DNA of 64,000 nucleotides, from contig NW_017802379.1 of NCBI RefSeq assembly GCF_001625305.1, forward strand, positions 1,139,754-1,203,753. Reading direction: 5' to 3'. Below are positions 34,506 to 45,833 of this stretch, one piece after another. Source of the DNA: Branchiostoma belcheri (lineage: Eukaryota; Chordata; Leptocardii; Amphioxiformes; Branchiostomatidae). Position 1 is the stretch's first letter, and each line of letters starts with the position of its first letter. The notes under the pieces were generated by a model. It did not search any database. It had not been told where the DNA came from and was given only the letters and a program-made list of their open reading frames with translations. Made by a program: the position numbers and the translations under genes.

Positions 34506-35394
34506 TCAACACAATTCAAAGCTCCAATGTTTATGTGTAACACACGCTGTAGACTAACATTGGTTGTTGAATACATGAATTGCTTGTAGCAACATTTACA
34601 ACTGTAGTACAATAAGGCACTAGGTTGGAGTTGGTCATCATAGCTTTTGCAAAAAAGGCATTTTCAATGATTAGTTGGACAGATATGAACAGGGTAAACA
34701 TTCTACAGAAAATTCAGCTTTGTATGCATTGTGCTGTATCTATTCCATGTATGTAAACAGCATAACAACAATGCCAAAGTACCAAATACAAGATAGGAAT
34801 TGCAATACCGTCACAGCACACTCATTTCATCAACAGCTCTATCCGTCTATTGAAACAAGCGACAACCCTACCCCATCGTTCTATACACGATAAACTTCAA
34901 GCAGAGAGGCACTAAATTTAAATATCGCACAGCTATGTTGCTCACATTTGAAATAAATGTACATAAGTCTGAGATATTAGAGATTGAACCTTCTTGTAAG
35001 GAAAGTCAGAGTCAATTGTAGAGCGAATTGTTGGAAGATCTCTGCTTGTGGTGGTGTTTCCGACTCCGGTAATGCATAATGTTCAACTGAACCTGGCCTG
35101 ATACTAGTTAGTTCATGCTGCTCCCTGGACGGCAAAAACTGTCTGTAGTGTCCAATGTTGAGCCGTGGAAAGTGACCCGTGAAAATGACAAATGTCTGTG
35201 GTGTCTCCAGACGCCCGTAGCGCGCTCACAAGTGGTTGTTGGCGGCGCGGTGGTCGTGTTGTTGGGAGAAATCTGGGAAGGTATACGTGGAAGACAAGGA
35301 TGGCGCTCGTCGTTGTAGTTTGTGGGGTTGTGCAGATCTAAGGCGTCCTCGAGGACTGGATGGAAGTGGGTTGTCGCATGATGACGGACCTCCG

Positions 35395-35538
35395 CTAGGT
35401 TTTCTTGCTGTAGCGGCTACGTTTGCCTCGACGAGACGTTTCGTTGTACGGTTGGTGTGGCGGGTTGTAGGTTTTAGGCTTCGGCTTGCTGTCGGTGTAG
35501 TCCCGAGGGCTCGTCTCGTTGGACTCTGCGTTCCCCAT
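35395..35538 (-). CDS. NEPSR small protein 9, MGxxxS start, two motifs
   Basis: Intronless, 47 residues from the ATG at 35538. It starts MGNAESNETSPRDYTDS (Gly2 and Ser6 fit N-myristoylation). A second YNETSRR lies at residues ~33-39, and a basic tail KRSRYSKKT follows. It is the unit-2 paralog of member 7, 16 residues shorter at the C-terminus. A TATA box lies 90 bp upstream, with the same GGGGATTTTTC block. The longer in-frame ATG at 35664 lies upstream of the TATA box and is not used in this model. A lipid-anchored, disordered peptide-like protein is the best inference. Confidence 0.68.
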   Translation of the reverse strand: MGNAESNETSPRDYTDSKPKPKTYNPPHQPYNETSRRGKRSRYSKKT

Positions 35539-35626
35539 ATTTCTTGTACAGGTCTTCTTTCTGCGATGCGAGCTTTCGGTCGTCTTGACGTCCTTTTGTT
35601 TGTCTTGATTGAGGCAAATTTTCTCC

Positions 35627-35634
35627 CTTTTTAT
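35627..35634 (-). promoter_or_regulatory. TATA box of small protein 9
   Basis: GTATAAAAAGGG on the minus strand, 90 bp before the ATG, with GCGGGGATTTTTCT just upstream. Confidence 0.65.
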
Positions 35635-35981
35635 ACATTTGCAAACACAGAAAAATCCCCGCAAGATGTATTTTTACCAAATATGTCATACTTAGGTCGT
35701 CACACATGTGGAGGTTTCTGATTGGTCCGTTTGCACATGACACTTGTTGATGCAAGGCAAAGTTACAGGGATTTTCCACTATCAATTTCACGAAATAGAA
35801 GTTTCTGTTACTGAACTCGATAAACAAAAAAGTCCTGTTGTGTGTTATCTGTTAGCCGCATGTAGAGCGATGAAAAAAGCGCCATAGTTTAATTGTGTTC
35901 GCAGCTTGTTGAAGTCACACCGGAATAATTTTACCAGCTGCTGTGTGCTGACTTTCCTCTGCCACCGCTTGGCCATTAAAT

Positions 35982-36380
35982 TTACCTGCGCGAAGTTTCA
36001 TTCACCTCGCTCACCTCCCCTTCTGTGTACCGAGCGCAGGTACACTTTCTCACCAGCGCCCACTTCTTTCTCCCCATCCTGTATTTCCTCCACTTACAGT
36101 GGAGTACTTCTCCTCGAGTTTTGTGGATTTCGTATCCTTCTCCGTCTTTACCGTTCTTGTTGAGCAGGTAGGCTCTGTCGGTGAACTCTTCGCAGTAGCA
36201 GTCGCGAACCAAATGCTTTTTAGTGTAGGACCTATGGCCATATTCATCTTCTGACCACTTTGACACCTTCTCATTTGTAGCGTATTTACACCTTCTGTGT
36301 GTGTGCACTTCTATGCCGTCGTCTCCTTCGTAGTCGTCGTCGGATAACCTAGAAGGCTCGTTGTAAGGTCTTTGCGCCAT
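35982..36380 (-). CDS. NEPSR-bracketed His/Cys-repeat small protein 10
   Basis: Intronless, 132 residues. It starts MAQRPYNEPSRLSDDDY and ends VNETSRR. Repeat 1: H26-x4-C31-x-Y ... HLVR, C61-x-C63. Repeat 2: H86-x8-C95-x-W ... ALVRK, C113-x-C115-ARY. It is the unit-2 paralog of member 8, with substitutions spread over the whole length but H, C, LVR and bracket positions kept, which suggests selection. The upstream AAACATTCC/CTCACATGACTC block is conserved; here it also gives an AP-1-like ATGACTCAG. The function is unknown. Confidence 0.85.
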   Translation of the reverse strand: MAQRPYNEPSRLSDDDYEGDDGIEVHTHRRCKYATNEKVSKWSEDEYGHRSYTKKHLVRDCYCEEFTDRAYLLNKNGKDGEGYEIHKTRGEVLHCKWRKYRMGRKKWALVRKCTCARYTEGEVSEVNETSRR

Positions 36381-36711
36381 GTTCTCTCAATTGCAAGACC
36401 AATCGTACTCACTTTAACCACCAAAGGCTACCCCGTACCTTTTTGTTTGTTGGACTGAGTCATGTGAGATTGGAATGTTTGCGTGATCACAATGACAGTG
36501 GTTGCCAAGGTTATATTTTCTGCTTCAGTGAAATTATAAAGAAACATCAGATTGGCTGATCATAGAGTAGCACACAGTTAAACATTGCATCCAGCTGCCC
36601 ATTGTATTCAACAAATTATAACGAAAAACATAACCATATTTTTACGCAACAAAATCCGTATTTCCAGCTACCTTTGATCCACCATTTTGCTTCGCCGTAG
36701 CACCTTTACCC

Positions 36712-37080
36712 CTAAGTACTGTTCCACCCGTTGGTCCCCTCCCCGTCCGTATACCGGCCGCACTTACACACCCGAACCAGCCAGAACTTCTTCCCTCCCT
36801 CCGTGTATTTCCGCCAGCTACAGTGGCCGTAGTGAACCTCGTACCCTTCCATGTTCTGTCCGTACGTGTTCAGGAGATACCGACGGTCCGGGAACTTCCC
36901 ACAGTAACACACACGCACAAGGTGCCGTAGGAGAAATACCTGCCGCCCAGTCTCGTCTTCTCTCCATTTGGAGACCATCTCGTTGGTGGCGTATTTACAA
37001 CGTTTGTCCCGGTGAGTTTCCTCGCTGTCTTCTTCGTCTTCACTCCCAGAGTGACTCGGTTCGTTCCAGGCTTGCGCCAT
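36712..37080 (-). CDS. NEPSR-family His/Cys-repeat small protein 11
   Basis: Intronless, 122 residues from the ATG at 37080 (MAQAWNEPSHSGSEDEED), matching the MAQ start of members 8 and 10; an in-frame ATG at 37158 adds 26 unrelated residues. Repeat 1: H23-x4-C28-x-Y ... HLVR, C58-x-C60. Repeat 2: H83-x3-C87-x-W ... WLVR, C105-x-C107-GRY. The C-terminus is WNST and stops where paralogs have NETSRR, so the end motif is shortened. TTTTTAAAAGG near 37172-37182 could serve as a TATA box. It is the most upstream member of the array. Confidence 0.8.
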   Translation of the reverse strand: MAQAWNEPSHSGSEDEEDSEETHRDKRCKYATNEMVSKWREDETGRQVFLLRHLVRVCYCGKFPDRRYLLNTYGQNMEGYEVHYGHCSWRKYTEGGKKFWLVRVCKCGRYTDGEGTNGWNST

Positions 37081-37199
37081 TTTCATGCCAAAGATATTCA
37101 GGGCCCGTTTAGTGGACCAAAATGTTAATATAATTACGTTTTCCTGTCCTACCATCATGCCTCCTTTCTCTCCTTTTTAAAAGGAAAAACTCCATGTTT

Positions 37200-40100
37200 G
37201 CGATTCTAATCTATGTTCGATATCCGCACTGTTTGCCGCCATAATGATCCAAGAGAAACGGAAGAGTCAGAAATATAATATTTGATAGTACCCGACGCAT
37301 GGGATTATAAGCTAATCTCCCATCAACGAAATCTCCCAATACAAAACGCAAATTCAAACTGTTATAACATGAATTTATTGACAATACTGTAGTCTATCAT
37401 TTGGTGACAAAATTGAACGAAATATGTAAGCGAACGTTTGAGACTGATTATAAATCCATGACGCTGTTTCCAGCACTGCCCCTGCTCAATTCTGCAAAAC
37501 TGTCATGGCCGCCGCCTTCTTCCACAAAATTACCCGCCCGCCCCAGTCAACCGCCGTCCGCCATTTTCCCTTTGCCCGTGTTGACTACATTGCCGTGCGG
37601 CACGTCTACGTGTACCCGCCCCCTTTGCTTAGAACGCCTGTGTTCCTTCCCGCCACCGTAAGTACGTATTCTGGTACAATTTTCCGTTTGTATGCCTTAC
37701 CATTATTTCTACTGAAACGAATCTACATTTGTAGTGTGGTATTTATTCCATTTTACCCAAGTAGACTGTCTGATATAAAGATCTGTTCATTTTCGTTGTC
37801 GAAATGACAGATTCTAGGCGCCAATTTTACTACACTGGTACTGTTGTAGTGTGATTTCCATTCTTAGTCACGAAAACGGGAATCCGGTAGTCCTTTCAAG
37901 CCAAGTCAATTTTTTATTTGTCTCAATATTGCCTTTCCTACATTTCCACCATGTCATTTCTACAGTGCACTGTCCCACTACATATACGTGCTGTTTAACC
38001 CAAAATAGCCTCCAACTCCCCATATGTGGTTTGTATCCCACCTTAAAAATTAAAGCTACCTCGCCACGAAATGCTCCTAATTATTTCTGCGACTATGTCC
38101 CATAGCCATATTTGCTGATCATACCGTAGAATACGGTGCCAACTATAGTGCATTTTCCCCCGACACCATTTTACTCCATGACTTCTGTTAAATAATACAC
38201 ACCCAAAATATGGCCGCTAGCCCGGTGAGCACACCGCCATCTTTGTCTTCTCCCTTTAGAAAGCTACCCTGCCTTAACGTGTCCTGCCGACCGTGCCTGT
38301 ACGAGTGCTAGTACCCCTCCATATATGTGTGGGCTATGTAGTATACCGCGTGCTTGTCACCGATACTCCCCACTTCCCTATCGCTCAAATACCATACCTG
38401 TCATTATTATAAGAAGGAACCGATAATTTAGCCTAAACTTGCCTGTCCTGTTAAATTCGCCTAGACTGTGGCAAGGAGATATATCCACTATATGTGTTTT
38501 GGGGGTATAGTAAGTGTCTACATTTTCTAAAACAAATATCCATACCTTATCTTATAGTATGTGGTATGAGTTATACTTTTCGACCCAAATAACTTCTATT
38601 AATTTCCGCTCACTAAATGTATGTTCATGACCTACGTTAGATTCAATTCAATAAAAACCGCCACCTTGTCCGATAATCTACCCTTCCTGCGTCCGGTTCT
38701 GCCCAGCCCATTACTATTAATGGCGGAACATTTCCTACATATTGTTGTATCCAGTCGGTACGTGTTGTTATTTCTAACCCCGCCATCTTGGTTCGGAGAG
38801 AAACCCCTGGCCTCTCAAATCAGTCCACGCTTGCCTCCTTTCCACTCGTCGGCGGAACCCCTTCCTCGCCCCGCCGGCGCTGGCGAGCCGCCCTGCCCAC
38901 GCCCCTGGTATATTACCTAGCACGCAATCACCTGTAACAGTCGTGAACAAGAGGCCCGCGCGACGCGCCGCCCTGTAATTGTGGTAAGCTAAGACCTACA
39001 TTTTGTACTTCTGTGTTCTTCCCCAATCTTTACCAGCGACGCCTTTATTCAATCTATACAAAGGCGACGTTGCTTGGTCCCTCTTCTGCTATTGTCTGAG
39101 CTTGCGATCAAACAGGATATTATGGCGTCCACTGTTTTGAGACAGGTATGTCTGGTACGATTTCTTCTAAAAGGCCGGCTAATCAACCAAAATGTACCCT
39201 CTTATGTACGTCTACCCTCACACAAGGCCTCGTGTCTGTAGACATCCGTGTACATAATGTGCCTACAGTGTTCTTGAAACCTTTACAAAATACGTGTACA
39301 TTATGTTAGGTAGGCTAGCACTCTCCCGCCATAATAATATAGAGTATTAAAATATGTCCGTGTCACTCCTGTCTTTAGTAAATAGGATATACTATAGCCA
39401 CTGTAACAGCAGTAACACTTCTGCATTTGGGGTTAATGAAAGCACTGACTGTGCCCCTGTGACACCCTAGATACTAGAAATAATGTCCACATTCTTTAAC
39501 AGTTTGAACACAGCTGAGATATGCAACACGACATTTGTTTTCCTCAGTCCACAATCCATACACTACCGAGGCAAGGGTAATATCTTAAAGTGCCCGTGTG
39601 GAGAGGCGTGGGCGGGTTGGGGCATGTCTGAACGTGTTTTATATTCACCCATCATGTTCTCTACACGTATGCCATCCCTGTATCTTATCCCCAATACTCC
39701 TCTGTCAAATGAACTCTGGCGCCGTCACCTTTCTCTGTGTATTTCACCCGAGATTATTGGACCTGTCTCAACAACTCAGAGGTGCCCTTAATGTTTAATG
39801 TTTAACATGCCCTGCATAGCACAGGCCCCCGTCTGGGGTACTTGTTCATTCTTCTTACAGATTAATCCATGTATATTATATGTAGTTTCTCTGATGAAAT
39901 ATAGATCTAGAATCTCTCCAACACATACGAGTACATAACATTCATAAGTCTGTATACTTTAGACATTAACATCATGGATGTACTATGCCTGTACTGCCCC
40001 TACTGCTGTTAGATAGTGCTGTTAATACCTCATATGACCTGCCGTATGTGCAATGTTCTGTCGTACTCAGGCTAATTACATTTGTCACTGGAACCCTTTT

Positions 40101-43100
40101 AAAGGTTACTCCCTTAAGCGTTTTTATAATCGGTTTCCCCATCCCCAATCTACTGACATGATAAAATCGACGTGTCACGCAAATAGGTCCACAGGGCCAC
40201 CTCTTTCTTCAATGCATTCTAGGTGAAACATACGACGTGACTCTGAAAATATTGGACGTCCAAAACAGTTCCCCAAATGCATGCATATGGAATACCTTTA
40301 CCCTTTCAAAACATGTTCTTTTGTAGCAAAGATATAAATTCAAACTAAATTTTGTATATTTTTAATGCACGGGCACGCTACATGTTCAATACATATTTTG
40401 CAATAGAATCAACGGAGTGTAAGACAAGCTTTTTGACAGATATGAGTACGCCCTGACTGCACAATGGTCCTGTATCAGCTATCTCAGGCTGTAGAAAGTG
40501 TTTTATTCTGCCAGGTTGTTTCTGGCTTGCAAACGCTGAAAATCAATACGTGTAGGAGGGCTGAGTGCATGGGGCCCTCAGCTTGTCGAGGGGAAACTTT
40601 GGACTGTGGATATATTTTACAAGTAGCAGTTGGTTAGCATAGACAATTTTGAGACCACAATTTTGTTACGGACGCTACACCTATAGGCTAATACAGAAGG
40701 GTATTATATGTTTGATCTCATATAATTTTCTTGATTATGAGGTGAACAGAAGTTCTGGGCATTTTTGCATGCCCTACCGCGCACCCCATGCCCTTGGTCT
40801 TGTGTTAGACCCAGTCCTGATGTTTGTTTTCAGTTTATCTCTAATCCAAGTCAGCTGTGCAGTGTGTCGTTATCCTGCCAAGCTTCGTCTATATTCAGAT
40901 AAGACCCTTTTCGGTACCGTGTCCGTATTCATAGATGTAAGACCTAAAGGCAGCGTGTGTGCAGGACTTAGCAATACATCCTGCCACGTTGGCCAGCTTA
41001 TAATGTACATGTAGCTCGCTGAGAGCCTTGCCTTATCCGTGAGGCCCCCACTTCTGTATAACCTAAAGAGGGCCCCCGTACGTGTGATACCCGACACGCT
41101 GGAGCTAGGGTGAATTTTGGCATGTTTAGCTTTCCCCCGATCCTCACTAAGACTGTGGCAGCTGGTATTGATACAGGCCAGACCTTTTCTGCCTTTCAAG
41201 TTGTAAATGTTTCTGTTGGTAAGGATAAGAAAGGAAACGCTGACAGGTCTGTATGGTGGAATGATTTATAGTCACTGCATGCCTCGACCCATTAACAGGT
41301 CCTATTATTGCCCCGGTTTTGCGCCACTGAATATGGTCTATGTGCAGTGTTTTTGGACAAACATAGGTAACTGGACATGTAACAATTAACACATTAACAC
41401 CTCAAACATAGATATGCCTGATGGTCACTCTCTTCCTGTATCTAATGTCCATTTATATTCAGTGTCCATCCCTTGTTAGTTTGACCACTGCCCCTCGAGT
41501 AATCTATGGTCGATGTCCGCTCACACATTGATCAGTGTCTGTACGTGCCGTCTCCTTGGTGATCCTTCGTCATACCTGTCAGAATACTGGATAGTTTGAT
41601 TGATCGTATAGACGCTACAGAGGTAGTATACAAGTCACTAGTGCCGAAGGCCATAGAGTTTATTAATTTGTCTGGAAAAACTTTGAAGCCGTTTTTCTAT
41701 TTTATGGGTTGCTTGTCAATCGACGACATGTCGGACATTGCGTCTGTCTGTGAAAAGACGAGAACACGTCGTCGGTGGGAAAGGATTAAGGTTGTTTGCA
41801 CTTCTATCCGCTCCAGAAATGAGTAGTTTTGTACTGCGAAGTAGAATCACCCCACGGGGCCCCTCTTGCAACATGCACCACATGCCCTGACCTTTCCATG
41901 GTTGGACGAAAACACCTGGTTCGATTGCATCTAGACCACTCCCCCCGTCACATGTCCTGTTTTCTACATTCTTCAGTGATGCGTTCATCGATGTTTTCAT
42001 CAGCTATTTCTATAGACTTGGGTAATTTTGAAACGTCACTGCTGGTTTCTATTTGTTCAGCCTGAGGTAAGAAACTTTCCGTGGCTTAAACAGGGGTTTG
42101 GGGATTGCCACTACGTCATGCGAAACTTCTGGAAGGTTCTTGAGGACCGGCTGGAACAGGTTTAGACCAGCGGCGACAGCTGAGGTCACGTCTGAAGCAT
42201 TTAGGGGAACCACGCGACGTCAGTGACACGAGTGTTTGTGTGACATTGCGAAACGGGGGGCCGTCCGTCCATTAAGTCCTTTGAAAAGAAGGCATTCAGC
42301 GCTTTTAATTGAGGCGTATAGTCTTTCGCGTCTTTGGCCAGCTTTACCATTGACTATTGCTGACCTTTGACCTTAAAAGCATATGTAAACAACGCCAGGT
42401 ATTCTCAGTACCCCCCCACGATTAAAAAATGTGACAAGAGTAATTACCATGGCCCCATAAGGAGGGGGTTTCCTTCACATGATCACCATGTGACCTCTGT
42501 CCTTGGTGCTGATTGGTTGTTAGTGCATATTTAACCGCCGGGCGCATGACCATGTATGGTGAAATCTCCACCTACTCGACCCTTGTCAAGGTTGAATTGA
42601 AGAGATATTCCGTGTCAAGGATAATGTTTACAGTGCTGCCGATGCCCTTTGGTGGTTTCTATGCAGGGTAACTCAGGCGGGGCTGGTAAGGCGAGACAGA
42701 CGGGGTGAGTTAGGGTGTCTGGACTGTCGGTGTGTTCTCCCGTGTATAGTCTAGGCTTAATCGACTAATACAGGGACTTTTCAACATAGGAAAGGACTTC
42801 TTCTAACCCCACGGTACCTCAAGTATGTTAAACTTGTTTTTAACTTGGATAGGGCTTCTGATTTCTTTGTGTATCATTGTGTATTTTTGATTATTTGCAG
42901 GGATACTGTTGTGATTAATGTGTCTATACTGCCCCCCTACACGGGGCACTGCATACAAAAGATACAATGGCGCTAAGTTTGCAAGCCACAAAAGTTGAAA
43001 GGAAAATATCGCGTGAGATCTGAAAAAGCTTCTGGGGCTTAAAATAGGTCGTAATTTCATTGTTGTCGTTCATAGTAGAACGGTTGGCCCATTATATGAT

Positions 43101-44310
43101 ACCCAGGGATCTGTACTGACCAGGTATAGCCTTTACTCAGGTGTGTTTACCTGTGTAGCCTAGCTCTGTTGACAGCAGGTGTGCACAGCTGTGCTTGTTT
43201 TAAAAATCTTCCCAGTCTGGAGGCGAGTGCAGAGGTCGCTTCTCTTAAGGATCTGGTACAATATGTACTGTAAGATGTCTAATACAAGCAACTGTCTACA
43301 GATCAAAGTTTATTATCCGCTCTGCAAACATGCGGTATTTGTAGAACCTGTTATCTTGTTGTCTTTGTTTGCTATCGTTCCTTACTGGCGTGTCTTGAAA
43401 TCATCTTTATTCTAGAAAAGTAGAATCAGATTGTTGACTGCATATTTTGTAATATTTACAGTAAAATGTTCTACGTTGTTCTTTACCACCCTTGTGTCAT
43501 GACCCTGGGTCACTTCAGTAAGTTACATGTGTGATCATTGGCTGATGCTGAACGTTTCGAATCGACAGACCTTATCTTAATAATCCTTCCGTGAGATTGT
43601 GATCAATGACTTTTAGCGTAGAGTTGGTGAAACGGTTTACGCTGACAACGATTCTGGACGCAAACATATGATTTTCTAGTCACATATTATATAATTGTCT
43701 TCAAAGGAAAGACAGAAATGTTTGGGTGGGGTTTAGCTGGCCACTATCCTGACTGGGTTATTGCAAACATTGTACGAGTATCATCCACGTAATAGGTTTA
43801 CGGTACCACACTCCATCGGATAATACTGTGGAGTCTTGTTAAGGCAATTATATCACTGGCGTTTTTGCATTCACTTCTGTAAAATGCCCCATATAAGGAT
43901 CGTAGTCGTATGTTCCTGTTTTAGAGGAATCGTAGTTCCTCTTCTCCATTTAGGAGTATGTCTGAGTGGTTTTGTTCCCATTTCCCTTTACTGATTCAGG
44001 TTCCTTTTTTTGCGTTAATATACATGTATCGCCTGTGATCTTACTTAGTGCAGCTGAATATAGTCGAGTGAATGTCTGTTCAACGTGCAGTACTAGTGTA
44101 AGAGGTAATAATGTATATGCTATAGGTTTAACTATCGTCAGTGGATTTCTACTTAGTGTCCTTCTCCTAATCATATACATTCCATTATATTAGTCTCAAC
44201 CCCATTTGCACTATGTACTTTGCTATATGCTCTCTATATGTTTCCAGCTTAGAGTACCATTTCAATAGAAAATCTAAATGTGTTTCTAACTATCAGAACC
44301 ATGCTTGTTA
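37200..44310. other. Long region without a supported gene
   Basis: Many short frames, none with domain likeness. A CpG-rich patch at about 38,840-38,990 ends in a good donor (TGTG/GTAAGC, ~38,982), and at 39,121 ATGGCGTCCACTGTTTTGAG is followed by a donor (ACAG/GTATGT). These could be leader exons of a plus-strand gene such as that at 44.3 kb, but the second does not join it in frame. Confidence 0.4.
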
Positions 44311-44336
44311 CTGCAGATTGACCCCACCGTTCCGCG

Positions 44337-45027
44337 ATGATAGGACCGGATCAGCCCCCAGACACAGAGCTACAGGGCGATGACCCCCACGCCAGGGAAC
44401 GAGAGCTCCACAGCAGGGAACGAGAGTTCCAGCTGGCCATGGCCTGTCTGCTCACCTCTCCTGTCATGAATGAAGTAGAGAGGAGGCCGAAGAGGAAAGG
44501 TAAAGGCCAAATTGTTTTTTAAACTTATTTTCCACAATAAACAAGCATTCAATGATTAACAAATAGAACCTCCTAATTGCAGTCAACAGAAATTGAACAT
44601 AAATACTACCACGAACTAATAAGTACATGAGTAAAGGAATAAAGTATGTATTTTGCTTCAAAAAGTTCCAAAAAGATTAACAAAGGTCAAATTGTTTACT
44701 GTTTGTTGTGAATCTTAATTCAATACAGTAATATATTTGTAAAGGTTGGAGGATATGACACCATCATAGTTTGAAGTGCAGTATCATCACCGAATGTAGA
44801 CAGAAGGTGTATATTTTGTATGGCCCCATTTTCGACACGCACAGAAAGTGTTATATTTGATGATTGTATACTTTTGAGCTGTTTTGTCACGACTGTGCTA
44901 ATAATTTTAATTCTAAATCTCAGATCGTGTAAAACGACTCAAGAAAAAGAGGAAGAGCAAAGGCAGGAAGAAAAACCTCGCTCAGCAAACCGGAGATCCA
45001 ACCAACACAGCAAGAACCAGCAGATAG
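44337..45027 (+). CDS. Small basic 88-residue protein, unrecognised
   Basis: Two exons: 44317-44499 (acceptor TACTGCAG, ATG at 44337, donor AAAG/GTAAAG) and 44924-45027 (acceptor AATCTCAG, stop TAG). The phase-1 junction makes one open frame of 88 codons. The first half is acidic and helical in look (HARERELHSREREFQLAM, residues 18-35, then TSPVMNEVERR). The second half is a lysine/arginine cluster (RVKRLKKKRKSKGRKK) that looks like a nuclear or nucleolar signal. A leader exon must lie upstream because TGA is in frame just before the ATG. A candidate poly(A) signal is at 45828-45833. I do not recognise the family. Confidence 0.62.
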
Positions 45028-45833
45028 CAAACAGAACATTAACAGTGCACTGTAAATAGTTTTTGACAAATGTATTTTGATGCTCGATTTTCCATTTTTG
45101 TACAACAAAGAGTAATGTATATTCTGACATTGTAACAGTCATATGAGGGAACTTTGTGCTAGAAAATCAGAACTTGCCCCTCTCTCAAATATTTGAATCA
45201 TTCATTGGTATAAAATGATTTATGTGTATAAAATGATTTATATCAATACAGATAAGATATTCTCGTCCATGTGATACTCTATCTTGATAGCCAGCTCAAC
45301 AGGTCCTTCCAATCCGATATGGCGGTAAAAATAGCACAGCCCCGCAAGCCACGTCATCAGGGGTTAGCAGAGCCAGCTAATCAAGCGGCGACAGTTGAAC
45401 TTCTAACCGTTAACACGATCGATGCTGCCCGGTACAGGCAGGGGGGGGGGGATCAGACTTCCTGGGTAATGCTGTTAGCAAAGACCGGGGCCGGCTGTTC
45501 ACTCGTGTTATATAGACTGCTCGGTAAGGGAATTGTTATCGATGTGGAGGTTGATTGTGGACGCTTGAACGCTGGGAATCTATCAGACTATCCATAAAAC
45601 TGATTAGTGGAGGAAAGGTACATCCACAGCCGTGCTCTCTGACTGATCGCACTTAGTTTGTATCTACGTAAAAAGACGCTATGATTACGTTGCCTGTTGT
45701 ACATTTTATGGATATGTGTAAAGCTTTTGTAGATTTATTTTATTTCAGTTGTAGCACTCAAAACGTTTCCAGTTTCTGATATTTCGAAGTGTTTAGTACA
45801 CTGTTGCATCATAAGTAATCACGACGGAATAAA
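45028..45833 (+). other. 3' UTR of the 88-residue gene
   Basis: ~800 bp to AATAAA at 45828. Contains a 10-base G run at about 45441-45450. Confidence 0.4.

Larger units (their letters stand above)
34280..36660. repeat. Tandem cassette, unit 2
   Basis: Second copy of the ~2.4 kb unit, with members 9 and 10 in the same order and strand as 7 and 8. Confidence 0.85.

Noticed and set aside
39121-39148. Possible first coding exon (ATGGCGTCCACTGTTTTGAG then a GT donor)
   Set aside because: Joining it to the 44.3 kb exon in frame runs into a TGA after seven codons, so it is noted only as a possible leader.
41596-42065. Plus-strand frames in the 41.6-42.1 kb stretch
   Set aside because: No domains and no convincing splice pairs; the coding look is weak.
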